Shown here piece after piece: positions 43,293-53,349 of a DNA stretch of 64,000 nucleotides (positions are counted from its first letter, which is position 1; the number at the start of each line of letters is the position of its first letter). The stretch is taken from contig VGHB01000006.1 of assembly GCA_016868355.1 (NCBI GenBank), forward strand, positions 98,938-162,937, read 5' to 3'. Under the pieces are notes generated by a model. That model made no database searches. It worked only from the letters and a program-made list of their open reading frames with translations, and was not told the origin of the DNA. This DNA comes from Betaproteobacteria bacterium (GTDB taxonomy: Bacteria; Pseudomonadota; Gammaproteobacteria; Burkholderiales; Burkholderiaceae_C). The translations under genes and the position numbers were made by a program.

Positions 43293-43533
43293 GGTACGGC
43301 GGCGGCGAGGCGTAGACCAAACAGCCCAAAGTTTATGTTATGCCCACCATGCCATAATCTACGGCTTTGTCACCACGCTACCCGATCATGTGCCACCTGA
43401 CCAACCCGGATGGGTAGGCCCGATCTGCAACGTCCCGAATCCACCTCACAAGGGTGAGTGCCCGATCCGAAACCCGGGCGCGCGAAGAGGGGCACCGACG
43501 GTTTTTCGTTAGAGAAATTCACTGAGGTCTGAC
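43293..43533 (+). promoter_or_regulatory. ilvB leader region
   Basis: 241 bases between the sigma factor and ilvB. A -10-like CATAAT lies at about 43354. A possible leader follows, with a nine-codon frame at 43388-43417 (MCHLTNPDG) and short hairpins such as CTCAC-AAGG-GTGAG and GCCCG...CGGGC, ending near GGTTTTTCG before the start. The frame is not rich in Ile, Val or Leu and the last hairpin is weak, so an attenuator is only a possibility. Confidence 0.35.
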
Positions 43534-45330
43534 ATGGACATATCACCAGCGGATGTGAAGCGCGCCGCGACTCTGGACGGTCGCGCCGTCTCGAACCAGT
43601 CTCAACTCAGCACCGCCCCCGATCCCAACGGGTCGGAAATCCTTGTTCGCTGCCTGCAGTCCGAAGGGGTCCAGTACCTCTGGGGTTACCCCGGCGGCGC
43701 GGTGCTTTACATCTACGACTCGCTCTACCAACAAGACAGCATCCAGCATGTGCTGGTGCGCCATGAGCAGGCGGCGGTGCATGCGGCCGACGGTTATGCT
43801 CGCGCCACCGGCAAGGTGGGTGTGGCCTTGGTCACCAGTGGCCCGGGTGTGACCAACGCCGTCACCGGCATCGCCACCGCCTACATGGACAGCATCCCGA
43901 TGGTGATCATCACCGGACAGGTGCCCACGCCAGCCATCGGCCTGGACGCCTTCCAGGAATGCGACACCGTGGGCATCACTCGCCCCATCGTTAAGCACAA
44001 CTTCCTGGTCAAGGATGTCAGGGACCTGGCGCTGACGATCAAGAAGGCCTTTCACATCGCCCGTACGGGCCGCCCCGGCCCGGTGGTGGTGGACATCCCC
44101 AAGGATGTGTCCCTCAACACCGCTGCCTTCCACTATCCTGAGACAGTGCAAATGCGCTCCTACTCGCCGGCCCGCAAGGGCCACGGCGGGCAGATTCGCA
44201 AGGCAGTACATCTGCTACTGGCGGCCAAGCGGCCCTACCTGTACGCGGGCGGCGGCGTCATCCTGGGCGAGGCTTCGGCTGAGTTGCGTGAGCTCAATGA
44301 AATGCTCGGCTTTCCGGTGACCAACACCCTTATGGGCTTGGGTGCCAGCTCATCAGCAGACCCGCGTTTCCTGGGTATGTTGGGCATGCACGGCACTTAT
44401 GAAGCCAATATGACCATGCAGAACTGCGACGTGCTGCTGGCTGTGGGTGCGCGCTTTGACGACCGTGTGATCGGTAACCCGACCCATTTCGCACAGGTCG
44501 AGCGCAAGATCATCCACATTGACATCGACCCCTCTTCGATCTCCAAGCGGGTGAAGGTGGACGTGCCGATCGTGGGCGATGTGAAGGACGTGTTGCAAGA
44601 GCTCATTGCCCAGATCAAGGCCAGCACCCGACGCCCTGCCCCGGCTGACCTGCAGTCCTGGTGGGCCCAGATCAACGAATGGCGCAAGCGTGATTGCCTG
44701 GCCTACCGTAACAGCGATGAAGTCATCAAGCCCCAGTTTGTGGTGGAAACGCTGGGGCGCTTGACCAAGGGCATTGACACCTTCATTACCTCCGACGTGG
44801 GCCAGCATCAAATGTGGGCGGCGCAGTACTTCCCCTTCATGGAGCCGCGACGCTGGATCAACTCCGGCGGCCTAGGCACCATGGGCGTGGGCCTGCCCTA
44901 TGCCATGGGCATCAAGCTGGCCAAGCCCGATTCCGAGGTGTTCTGCATCACGGGCGAAGGCTCCATCCAAATGTGCATCCAGGAACTCTCCACCTGCCAG
45001 CAGTACCAAACGCCGGTCAAGGTGGTGTCTCTGAACAACCGCTACCTCGGCATGGTGCGGCAATGGCAGCAACTGCAGTACGGCGGTCGCTACTCGCACA
45101 GCTACATGGACGCCTTGCCTGACTTTGTGAAGCTAGCCGAAGCCTACGGGCACATCGGCTTGAAGATCGAAAAGCCCTCTGAAGTGGAGCCGGCGCTCAG
45201 GGAAATGTTGCGTTTGAAGGACCGCACTGTTTTCTTGGATGTTCGCACCGACCCCACCGAAAACGTCTGGCCCATGGTCCAGGCAGGAAAGGGCATTACG
45301 GAGATGCTGCTCGGTTCGGAAGACCTGTGA
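43534..45330 (+). CDS. ilvB: Acetolactate synthase, large (catalytic) subunit
   Basis: A 598-residue TPP enzyme. The first domain has EGVQYLWGYPGGAVLYIYD and the essential Glu in LVRHEQAAVHAADGYARATG. The TPP-binding block ITGEGSIQMCIQELSTCQQ is near residue 470. About 30 residues before the first core block form an extra N-terminal extension (DVKRAATLDGRAVSNQS), which may be real or may mean a later start. It makes acetolactate or acetohydroxybutyrate for valine, leucine and isoleucine. The regulatory subunit follows after 213 bases that hold no gene. Confidence 0.95.
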   Translation: MDISPADVKRAATLDGRAVSNQSQLSTAPDPNGSEILVRCLQSEGVQYLWGYPGGAVLYIYDSLYQQDSIQHVLVRHEQAAVHAADGYARATGKVGVALVTSGPGVTNAVTGIATAYMDSIPMVIITGQVPTPAIGLDAFQECDTVGITRPIVKHNFLVKDVRDLALTIKKAFHIARTGRPGPVVVDIPKDVSLNTAAFHYPETVQMRSYSPARKGHGGQIRKAVHLLLAAKRPYLYAGGGVILGEASAELRELNEMLGFPVTNTLMGLGASSSADPRFLGMLGMHGTYEANMTMQNCDVLLAVGARFDDRVIGNPTHFAQVERKIIHIDIDPSSISKRVKVDVPIVGDVKDVLQELIAQIKASTRRPAPADLQSWWAQINEWRKRDCLAYRNSDEVIKPQFVVETLGRLTKGIDTFITSDVGQHQMWAAQYFPFMEPRRWINSGGLGTMGVGLPYAMGIKLAKPDSEVFCITGEGSIQMCIQELSTCQQYQTPVKVVSLNNRYLGMVRQWQQLQYGGRYSHSYMDALPDFVKLAEAYGHIGLKIEKPSEVEPALREMLRLKDRTVFLDVRTDPTENVWPMVQAGKGITEMLLGSEDL

Positions 45331-45543
45331 TCACGCAGCGGCCCAGCGGTCGCCACTCCACCCAGGCCGCCTGACCGGGCGTATATGGGGGCGTGGGGCT
45401 CGAAGCCGCTTCGCACAGCACCCCCGAAGTCCACCCCAACCCGACCGATGGTGCTGTCGTTTGCGGCGCGCCGAAGGTGCTGAATGAGTCTCGCGCGGAA
45501 GCGACCCCCACCCGGGGCCGGGGAACGCGCAAAACCCTTCAAC

Positions 45544-46035
45544 ATGAAACACATCATTGCCCTGCTGCTGGAAAACGAACCCGGTGCCCTGTCCCGCGTC
45601 GTGGGCCTGTTTTCAGCCCGTGGCTACAACATCGAAAGCCTGACAGTGGCGCCGACCGAAGATGCTTCGCTGTCGCGCATGACCATCGTCACCACGGGTA
45701 ACGACGACACCATCGAGCAGATCACCAAACACCTCAACCGCCTGATCGAGGTGGTCAAGGTTGTGGACCTCACCGAGGCTGCCTACACCGAGCGCGAACT
45801 CATGCTCATCAAACTGCGCGCCGTGGGCAAGGAACGCGAAGAGATGAAACGGATGGCTGACATCTTTAGGGGTCGCATCATCGATGTGACTGAAAGAACA
45901 TACACCATCGAGCTCACCGGGGATGCCGGCAAGCTCGATGCCTTCATCGAGGCGGTGGACCGCGCCGCCATCTTGGAAACCGTGCGCACCGGTACCAGCG
46001 GCATTGGCCGGGGCGAGCGCATCCTGAGGGTCTGA
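45544..46035 (+). CDS. ilvH: Acetolactate synthase, small (regulatory) subunit
   Basis: A 163-residue ACT-domain protein. The N-terminus MKHIIALLLENEPGALSRVVGLF and RGYNIESLTVAPTEDASLSRMT form the valine-binding ACT domain, and the C-terminal half with GRIIDVTERTYTIELTGDAGKL contacts IlvB. I set the start at ATG 45544; a longer frame upstream has no homology and starts in Arg/Pro-rich sequence. It relieves or imposes valine feedback on the large subunit. The gap to ilvB is longer than usual for this pair. Confidence 0.94.
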   Translation: MKHIIALLLENEPGALSRVVGLFSARGYNIESLTVAPTEDASLSRMTIVTTGNDDTIEQITKHLNRLIEVVKVVDLTEAAYTERELMLIKLRAVGKEREEMKRMADIFRGRIIDVTERTYTIELTGDAGKLDAFIEAVDRAAILETVRTGTSGIGRGERILRV

Positions 46036-46085
46036 TCCACGGCCCGTTACCCCTGACGAGCCGGTTGCTGTTCTTCCAGCCTTGA

Positions 46086-47147
<1,062 letters not shown>

Positions 47148-47169
47148 TTGTTGCTGCGGTTCAATTGCG

Positions 47170-47197
47170 ACGGCGCTCCGCTTGGGCGCCGTTTTTC
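47170..47197 (+). terminator. Rho-independent terminator after ilvC
   Basis: ACGGCGC pairs with GCGCCGT over a nine-base loop and is followed by a run of T (GTTTTTCTT). It begins 23 bases after the ilvC stop and would end the ilvBHC transcript, so pssA should have its own promoter. Confidence 0.85.
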
Positions 47198-47210
47198 TTG
47201 GACTGCAGCG

Positions 47211-47295
47211 TTGGGGCTTGGCATACCGGCCGTCCAGGCCGACCAGCCGCGCAGGGGCCAACAACAGGGCGCAACCCCGGCACGCTAAGCCCCAA
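47211..47295. repeat. distant inverted repeat upstream of pssA
   Basis: TTGGGGCTT at 47211-47219 and AAGCCCCAA at 47287-47295 are perfect complements 67 bases apart, and two further pairs can be added with mismatches. They flank a GC-rich block ahead of pssA. If the region is transcribed, this would give a long stem with a structured loop. Confidence 0.4.
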
Positions 47296-47391
47296 TGCGG
47301 ACGGGTATCGCGGCGAAGCGTTCGTCCAACTCGCCACCTGCTGATTCGCCACCTGCAAATAGGCTGGCTGAAAGCAGCCCACCTACAACAC

Positions 47392-48261
47392 ATGGAGCAC
47401 AAGAGGCCCCCCCAGTACACTATCCTCAACCCTGACATGAATATCATCCCCCAGCAAGGCGACGAAGCCCCCGAGCCGCGCCCCAAGCCACGGCCCAAGG
47501 GCATCTACGTCCTGCCCAACCTGGTCACCCTGGCTGCCTTGTTCGGCGGGTTTTATGCCATCGTGATGGCGATGAATGGCAGGTTTGAGCAGGCCGCCAT
47601 CGGTGTGTTCTGCGCCATGGTGCTCGACAGCCTGGACGGCCGCGTAGCTCGCATGACCAATACGCAAAGCGCATTCGGCGAACAGATGGACAGCTTGTCC
47701 GACATGGTCAGCTTTGGCGCCGCGCCCGCCCTCATCATGTATGAGTGGGCCCTTAAGGGCTTGGGCAAGCTCGGTTGGATTGCTGCATTTGTCTATTGCG
47801 CCGGCGCCGCCCTTCGTCTGGCACGCTTCAACACCAACATCGCCGTCGTGGACCGCCGGTTCTTTCAGGGTCTGCCCAGCCCCGCGGCGGCCGCGCTGGT
47901 CGTGGGCTTCATTTGGGTGATGGATGACGCCGGCCTGCGCGGGGCGATCCAGATGCCGGTGGTTGCCTGGACAGCCTTCGCGCTGACCTTGTATGCAGGC
48001 CTGACCATGGTCACCAACGCGCCCTTTTACAGCTTCAAGGATGTCAGCCTCAAGAAGTCGGTGCCCTTCGTGGTGATCGTGGTCATTGCCTTGGTGATTG
48101 CCCTGATCAACATCCATCCCCCGCTGGTGCTCTTTGGCATGTTCTTGGTGTACGGGGCCTCTGGCTATGTGTTGTACGGGTGGCGCCGCTTGAAAGGGCG
48201 CCCGGTCAGCGTCATCGCCACTTCCACCGATGACCCCGATGAAGTAGGACTGCACCGCTGA
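47392..48261 (+). CDS. pssA: CDP-diacylglycerol-serine O-phosphatidyltransferase
   Basis: A 289-residue CDP-alcohol phosphatidyltransferase with the motif [20 protein letters not shown], beginning at D79, followed by the last two Asp of the D-x2-D-G-x2-A-R-x8-G-x3-D-x3-D signature (MDSLSD). About eight hydrophobic segments follow ([50 protein letters not shown]). It makes phosphatidylserine for phosphatidylethanolamine. Start could also be the ATG at 47437. It belongs to the membrane type of PssA, not the E. coli soluble type. Confidence 0.92.
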   Translation: MEHKRPPQYTILNPDMNIIPQQGDEAPEPRPKPRPKGIYVLPNLVTLAALFGGFYAIVMAMNGRFEQAAIGVFCAMVLDSLDGRVARMTNTQSAFGEQMDSLSDMVSFGAAPALIMYEWALKGLGKLGWIAAFVYCAGAALRLARFNTNIAVVDRRFFQGLPSPAAAALVVGFIWVMDDAGLRGAIQMPVVAWTAFALTLYAGLTMVTNAPFYSFKDVSLKKSVPFVVIVVIALVIALINIHPPLVLFGMFLVYGASGYVLYGWRRLKGRPVSVIATSTDDPDEVGLHR

Positions 48262-48284
48262 GCGGGCTGTGATAGCATCAAGCG

Positions 48285-48353
48285 ATGTCGATCAATCACG
48301 GGCACCTCAACCTTTTGCTACTACTGGCACTGGCTTGTCGCCGAGCGCCCTGA
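48285..48353 (+). CDS. leuL: leu operon leader peptide
   Basis: A 22-codon frame, ATG to [25 protein letters not shown]. Seven of the 22 residues are leucine, five of them in a row (positions 10-14), written with CTT, TTG, CTA, CTA, CTG; CTA is a rare codon in this genome. A terminator hairpin starts 30 bases after the stop, and leuA follows. This is the arrangement of leucine attenuation: slow decoding of the Leu run under leucine shortage should prevent the terminator. It overlaps a false longer frame for leuA. It is not detectable by length-limited gene finding. Confidence 0.8.
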   Translation: MSINHGHLNLLLLLALACRRAP

Positions 48354-48382
48354 TCGCACACGTCTTACACCCCGCATCAGAG

Positions 48383-48413
48383 AGCCCGACGGCACAGCGC
48401 CCTCGGGCTTTTT
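48383..48413 (+). terminator. attenuator of leuA
   Basis: AGCCCGA and TCGGGCT pair over a 13-base loop and are followed by TTTTT, between leuL and leuA. It is a well-formed intrinsic terminator placed 57 bases before the leuA start. I could not settle the competing antiterminator fold by hand; part of the leader from the Leu run on is the candidate partner. Confidence 0.8.
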
Positions 48414-48469
48414 GCATTCTGAACGCCCTAAAACAACCGCCGCTCATTCACGTTATCCAGGAGCCGACC

Positions 48470-50011
48470 ATGACCGACCAGCTCATCATCTTCGACACCA
48501 CCTTGCGCGATGGCGAGCAGTCGCCTGGCGCCTCCATGACCCGAGATGAGAAGCTGCGCATCGCCCGGCAACTCGAGCGCTTGCGAGTGGACGTGATCGA
48601 GGCAGGCTTCGCGGCCTCGAGCAACGGCGACTTTGAGGCGGTCAAGGCCATCGCCGATCACATCAAAGAGTCCACCGTGTGCTCGCTGGCCCGGGCCAAT
48701 GACCGGGACATCTCGCGTGCAGCCGAAGCCCTGAAGGGCGCGCCCCGTGCCCGCATCCACACCTTCATCGCTACCAGTGAGCTTCACATGGAAAAGAAGC
48801 TGCGTATGACCCGCGATCAGGTCTTTGAGCAGGCCAAGCAGGCCGTTCGGTTCGCGCGCAACCTCGCGGGCGATATTGAGTTTTCACCCGAAGACGGCTA
48901 CCGCTCCGACCCCGACTTCCTGTGCTGGGTGCTCGAAGCCGTGATCAACGAAGGCGCCACCACCGTCAACATTCCCGACACGGTGGGCTATGCGGTGCCC
49001 GAACTCTACGGTGAATTTATCCGCTCGCTGCGCGAGCGCATCCCCAACTCCGACAAGGCTGTCTGGAGCGTGCACTGTCACAACGACCTGGGCATGGCGG
49101 TGGCCAACTCCCTGGCCGGCGTGAAGATTGGCGGCGCCCGCCAGATCGAATGCACCATCAACGGTTTGGGTGAGCGCGCCGGCAACTGCTCGTTGGAAGA
49201 GGTGGTGATGGCGGTCAAGACCCGTAAGGACCACTTTGGACTCACGCTGGCCATCGACACCTCACAGATCGTGCCAGCCTCACGAATGGTCAGCCAAACC
49301 ACCGGCTTTGTGGTGCAACCTAACAAGGCAGTGGTGGGGGCTAATGCCTTTGCGCATGCCAGCGGCATCCACCAAGACGGCGTGCTCAAGGCGCGTGACA
49401 CCTACGAAATCATGCGCGCCGAGGATGTGGGCTGGAGCGCCAACAAGATCGTCTTGGGCAAGCTCAGCGGCCGCAATGCCTTCAGGCAGCGCCTGCAGGA
49501 GCTCGGAGTCGACCTGGACAGTGAGGCCGAGGTGAACGCAGCCTTCGCGCGCTTCAAGGACCTGGCTGACCGCAAGAGTGACATCTTTGACGAGGACATC
49601 ATTGCGTTGGTCAGCGACGAGAGCGTGACCAGTGAGCAAGAGCACTACCGCTTGCTGGCGCTGTCCCAACACTCCGAAACGGGTGAGCGGCCTCAAGCCT
49701 CGGTCGTCTTTACCGCCGGTGGTGTGGAGCACAAGGCCAGCAGCCACGGCAATGGCCCGGTCGACGCATCCCTCAAGGCCATCGAGTCTCGGCTCAAGAC
49801 CGGGGCCGAGTTACTGCTCTATTCGGTCAACGCCATCACCAGCGGCAGTACCGAATCGCAAGGTGAGGTCACGGTGCGCCTTCAGCATGGGGGCCGTGTG
49901 GTCAACGGAGTTGGCGCTGATCCTGACATCGTGGTGGCCTCGGCCAAAGCCTACTTGTCGGCCCTCAACAAACTTCACTCCAAACTGGAGCGGGTTGCCG
50001 CTCAGGGTTAA
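48470..50011 (+). CDS. leuA: 2-isopropylmalate synthase
   Basis: A 513-residue enzyme that condenses acetyl-CoA with 2-ketoisovalerate, the first leucine step. The N-terminus [18 protein letters not shown] has the family metal/substrate motif; the metal HxH is at residues 202-204 ([13 protein letters not shown]). The catalytic barrel is followed by a C-terminal LeuA regulatory domain (about 390-513) that binds leucine. Start is ATG 48470 after CCAGGAG; the frame is open upstream to 48269 but that part contains the leader and terminator. It is controlled by attenuation and probably by leucine feedback. Confidence 0.96.
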   Translation: MTDQLIIFDTTLRDGEQSPGASMTRDEKLRIARQLERLRVDVIEAGFAASSNGDFEAVKAIADHIKESTVCSLARANDRDISRAAEALKGAPRARIHTFIATSELHMEKKLRMTRDQVFEQAKQAVRFARNLAGDIEFSPEDGYRSDPDFLCWVLEAVINEGATTVNIPDTVGYAVPELYGEFIRSLRERIPNSDKAVWSVHCHNDLGMAVANSLAGVKIGGARQIECTINGLGERAGNCSLEEVVMAVKTRKDHFGLTLAIDTSQIVPASRMVSQTTGFVVQPNKAVVGANAFAHASGIHQDGVLKARDTYEIMRAEDVGWSANKIVLGKLSGRNAFRQRLQELGVDLDSEAEVNAAFARFKDLADRKSDIFDEDIIALVSDESVTSEQEHYRLLALSQHSETGERPQASVVFTAGGVEHKASSHGNGPVDASLKAIESRLKTGAELLLYSVNAITSGSTESQGEVTVRLQHGGRVVNGVGADPDIVVASAKAYLSALNKLHSKLERVAAQG

Positions 50012-50128
50012 CACGTGTTTATGCTTCAAAAACCGCTGCTAAGCCATTGATCGGCAAAGCCCGCTCGCCTACACTTCGCGGTCCGGACAACAATTTGGGC
50101 GCCCGAGGGGCGTTGCATGGCGTAGGCG

Positions 50129-51169
50129 ATGGCGTTGAGCACACACAAGTGGCTGTTGGGCTTGTTCCTGGTTTTGGGCTTGGGCTCGTCTGCGGACGTG
50201 TGGGCCCAGGACAACCGACCTGCGGCCGCGAAGAAGAAGACTGACTCCGCAGGCACGAAGCCCGCCAACGCCAAGCGGGCCAAGGCCGCTGCCGCTGTGG
50301 GTGCGGCGGGGGCTGTGGCGGCGGTGGCGGCGCGGCCGTCCATCGGTCAGACCTATGGCCTGCATCAGACCCCAGACCCTTTGGATCTGAAGTCCAGCGT
50401 GGCCTTGGTCCTGGATCGCAACACCAATGAAGTCTTGTTCAGCAAGAACGCTCAGGCTGTCTTGCCGATTGCCTCGATCACCAAGTTGATGACCTCCATG
50501 GTGGTCTTCGAGCACCAACAAGACCTCGATGAGGTCTTGATCGTCACCCAAGGCGATGTCGACACCGAGAAGAACAGTGGCTCGCGTTTGGCCGTGGGTT
50601 CACGCTTGACCCGTCGCGAAATGCTGCACCTAGCCTTGATGGCCAGCGAAAACCGGGCCGCCCACGCCCTGGGCCGTCACTTCCCCGGGGGGCTTTCCTC
50701 GTTTGTGGACAGCATGAACCATCGGGCGCGCGAGTTGGGCATGTACGACACGCGCTTTGTGGAGCCTACTGGCTTGAGCAGCAAGAACCAGTCGAGTGCG
50801 CACGATCTGGCGATTCTGGTGCGCGCATCCCACGAGCATGAATTGCTGCGCCAGTTCTCGGTTACACCGGAAGCCAAGATGGCGGTGGGGCGCCAGAAAC
50901 TGCAGTTCCGCAACACCAACGGCTTGGTGCGCGGCGGCACCTGGGACATCGCTTTACAGAAGACTGGCTACATCGCCGAGGCTGGCCGTTGTGTCGTGAT
51001 GCAGGCCACGCTGGCAGGCCGGGAACTCATCCTGGTCTTGCTCGATTCCGCCGGTCGCTATTCGCGCACCGGCGATGCCGAGCGCCTGCGAAAGTGGCTT
51101 ACCGAGCACGCGCCCGAGGGCAGCCCAGTGCCCGAGAGATTGCCTGTGCGGTCTCCAATAAGCGGCTGA
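50129..51169 (+). CDS. pbpG: D-alanyl-D-alanine endopeptidase, PBP7/DacA-like
   Basis: A 346-residue penicillin-binding protein of the S11 family. A signal sequence spans about residues 1-27 (LLGLFLVLGLGSSADVWA|Q). A low-complexity Ala/Lys stretch follows (about 30-70). The catalytic motifs are S116-I-T-K119, the SEN triad at 173-175 and K278-T-G280. It trims or cuts peptidoglycan cross-links. PBP5 (DacA) is the main alternative; the absence of a C-terminal membrane anchor favours PBP7. Its last 71 bases overlap the convergent IclR gene. Confidence 0.88.
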   Translation: MALSTHKWLLGLFLVLGLGSSADVWAQDNRPAAAKKKTDSAGTKPANAKRAKAAAAVGAAGAVAAVAARPSIGQTYGLHQTPDPLDLKSSVALVLDRNTNEVLFSKNAQAVLPIASITKLMTSMVVFEHQQDLDEVLIVTQGDVDTEKNSGSRLAVGSRLTRREMLHLALMASENRAAHALGRHFPGGLSSFVDSMNHRARELGMYDTRFVEPTGLSSKNQSSAHDLAILVRASHEHELLRQFSVTPEAKMAVGRQKLQFRNTNGLVRGGTWDIALQKTGYIAEAGRCVVMQATLAGRELILVLLDSAGRYSRTGDAERLRKWLTEHAPEGSPVPERLPVRSPISG

Positions 51170-51941
51170 CCCATTCCTCTTCAAGCCGATCGGCCGGCGC
51201 GGAAATCGACAAACCAGCCACGAGCCGGCTTTGGTCGTCGTAGATGCCGGCGGCCATGCAGCGAACGCCCAGTTCGAGCTCCTCATCGTCGCGCGCCACG
51301 CCCTGTTGTCGCACCTGCAAAAGCTCACGCTCGAGCTTGGGCAGCTCGGTCAGACTGTTGCGCGTGTGGCCTGCCAGTCCGGTGCGGGTGGCGTAGGCCC
51401 GTACATGCGCAGCATCGTCTTTGGCCAGGAACAGCTTGCCCACTGAGGTCAGGTGCAAGGGCGCACGACCCCCCACGGCGCGGACCACCTGCATGCCTGA
51501 GCGCTCGCTGTAGGTCCGCTCGATGTAGACAATCTCATCGCCCTGACGCACCGACAGGTTGACCGGCTGTTGCGTCAAGCGGTGCAGGTCGCGCATGGGA
51601 CCGATGGCCACTTCGCGCACATCCAGCCGAGCCTTGACCAGGTTGCCCATCTCCAATAGCCGCATACCCAAGCGATAGCTGCCGGCCTCGGGTCGTTCAA
51701 CCCATCGGCCCAGGGTGAGGTCGTTGAGGATGCGGTGCGCAGTTGAGGGGTGCAGCCCGGTTCGTTCGCTGATCAGCTTCAGTGGCACGGGGTCTGGATG
51801 TTCGGCCAACAGGTCCAGCAGTTTGAACATGCGTTCGAGCACCTGGATGGCCGGTTGCCGGCCATCTTCAACGCTCGGCGGGGTGGCTGGGCTGGCAGGC
51901 GACAAGGGTTTGGGCAGGCGAGCCATGCGCTCATTTTGCAT
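51099..51941 (-). CDS. IclR-family transcriptional regulator
   Basis: A 280-residue regulator. The winged helix-turn-helix covers about residues 30-90 (AIQVLERMFKLLDLLAEH... LISERTGLHPSTAHRILNDL), and the effector-binding domain about 110-270 (QPVNLSVRQGDEIVYIERTYS, CMAAGIYDDQSRLVAGLSISAP). The start could be ATG 51941 or ATG 51926. It begins 19 bases after the hpnE stop and could be co-transcribed. The effector is not known. The 3' end runs 71 bases into the endopeptidase gene on the other strand. Confidence 0.9.
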   Translation of the reverse strand: MQNERMARLPKPLSPASPATPPSVEDGRQPAIQVLERMFKLLDLLAEHPDPVPLKLISERTGLHPSTAHRILNDLTLGRWVERPEAGSYRLGMRLLEMGNLVKARLDVREVAIGPMRDLHRLTQQPVNLSVRQGDEIVYIERTYSERSGMQVVRAVGGRAPLHLTSVGKLFLAKDDAAHVRAYATRTGLAGHTRNSLTELPKLERELLQVRQQGVARDDEELELGVRCMAAGIYDDQSRLVAGLSISAPADRLEEEWVSRLLETAQAISRALGCPRARAR

Positions 51942-51960
51942 CCTGAAAGCGGATGTTGCC

Positions 51961-53349
51961 TCATGAATCACGCAATTGCTGCGCCGCAGCAACACCGCTG
52001 CGCACCGCTCCTTCAAGTGTGGACGGATAGGGCCCTTGGACATAGTCGCCGGCAATCCACACGCCACCGTGGTCGGCCGCTGCGCGTCCCTGCGGACGAC
52101 GCAGACCTGGCGTGCATGCAAAGGTGGCCCTTCGCTCGGCAATGCTGCGCACCACCCGGGTTTGAGCTGCGCTCGCGCCTGGAAGTGCCAGTGCCTGTTG
52201 AAGCACCGCGTGTTCCAGCGCATCCAGGCCCGAGGCCATACAGGCCCCTGCATCGCTGACGACAAGACTCATGCCGCCTAACCACGGCCATCCGATGGCC
52301 GACAGGTCGAACGCAAATTGGGCCGGCCCATCGGTCAGCCGGACCATGGGATGTGGCAGGCGTGCGCCTGGGGCATCGATCCAACAGGTAACGATCGGTT
52401 CGAACCTCAGGGCCTGAGCCGAAGCGGCCCAGGCTGGGTCCCAGGGGCCCAAGAGGCGGGCAGCCTCCGCCGCAGAGGTCGCCACCACCAACCGGTCCAC
52501 CACCTGCGCCTGTTTGGCCTGCACCTGCCAGCGGCCCTGCCCCAGGGGCTGTAGGCCTGTTACGCGATGGGCCAGATGCACGGCTGCGCCCCGTTGTTCA
52601 AGCCGATGCAACGCCGGTGCGGGCATAACCTTGCGCAAAGGCCATCGGGGGATCAACAGGTCTGAACTGCCCACACCGGCGAAAACGCCATCGGCCAGGA
52701 CGCGAAGAAACACTTGCGCATCGGCCGCTGTGGCCGGTGTGTTCAAGGCCGCCACGCACAGGGGCTCGATCAGGTCGCTTATCACTTCGGGCGGCAGGCC
52801 TGTGCACAGCTGCGAAACCGTCAGCGAGGCATCGCACTGGAAGCCTCGGCGGTGCCAGCGCAACAGCCGCATCAACAGCTGCCCGCGGGTGCGCCAGGGC
52901 CAGGCACCGTGGCGCGCCAGACCCCTCAAGAAGGCCAACACCGGCGGGCCGCCGGGCAGCTTCAGCCCCCTTCCGTTGGGTGTGACCAGGGCCAGAGACC
53001 CGCGCCAGAAGGCTGCCTGCAGGTCCACTCCGAGGTCTTGCATCAAGCGCAGGGTCTCGCGGTAGGCCCCAATCAAGATGTGTTGTCCTGCATCGAGTTC
53101 CAGCTCTAGGCCACCTGACTCCGCTTGGGTCTGTGGTGTCTGTTGCAACAGCGGCAAGGGCAATGCTCCCGCGGGGTTCCCCAGTGCCTGCACCACGCCG
53201 CTTCGGCCCCGCCCACCGGGTGCTGGGGCCATCTCCCAAAGCTCGACCCGCCAGCCCGAGTCAGCCAGTTCCACCGCGGCGGCCAGGCCTGCCCAGCCCG
53301 CGCCGATCACACCCACGCGCCCCACGTTGGACCTGGGGCTCAGCGCCAT
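51961..53349 (-). CDS. hpnE: Hydroxysqualene dehydroxylase
   Basis: A 462-residue FAD protein of the phytoene desaturase family, third enzyme of the HpnCDE route that makes squalene for hopanoids. The FAD motif GVIGAGWAGLAAAVELADSG is at the N-terminus, and the closing contact is GVWIAGDYVQGPYPSTLEGAV. Start is ATG 53349, which overlaps the hpnD stop; a nine-codon longer start is possible. It reads right after hpnC and hpnD, which fixes its role better than homology alone does. Confidence 0.88.
   Translation of the reverse strand: MALSPRSNVGRVGVIGAGWAGLAAAVELADSGWRVELWEMAPAPGGRGRSGVVQALGNPAGALPLPLLQQTPQTQAESGGLELELDAGQHILIGAYRETLRLMQDLGVDLQAAFWRGSLALVTPNGRGLKLPGGPPVLAFLRGLARHGAWPWRTRGQLLMRLLRWHRRGFQCDASLTVSQLCTGLPPEVISDLIEPLCVAALNTPATAADAQVFLRVLADGVFAGVGSSDLLIPRWPLRKVMPAPALHRLEQRGAAVHLAHRVTGLQPLGQGRWQVQAKQAQVVDRLVVATSAAEAARLLGPWDPAWAASAQALRFEPIVTCWIDAPGARLPHPMVRLTDGPAQFAFDLSAIGWPWLGGMSLVVSDAGACMASGLDALEHAVLQQALALPGASAAQTRVVRSIAERRATFACTPGLRRPQGRAAADHGGVWIAGDYVQGPYPSTLEGAVRSGVAAAQQLRDS

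Noticed and set aside
43388..43417. Nine-codon frame MCHLTNPDG as an ilv leader peptide
   Set aside because: It has one Leu and no Ile or Val, so it cannot act as a classical branched-chain leader. It was kept only as part of the leader region.
48269..48469. N-terminal extension of leuA
   Set aside because: The frame is open but it crosses the leader peptide and the terminator, has no conserved LeuA sequence, and the normal [17 protein letters not shown] start has a good ribosome site.
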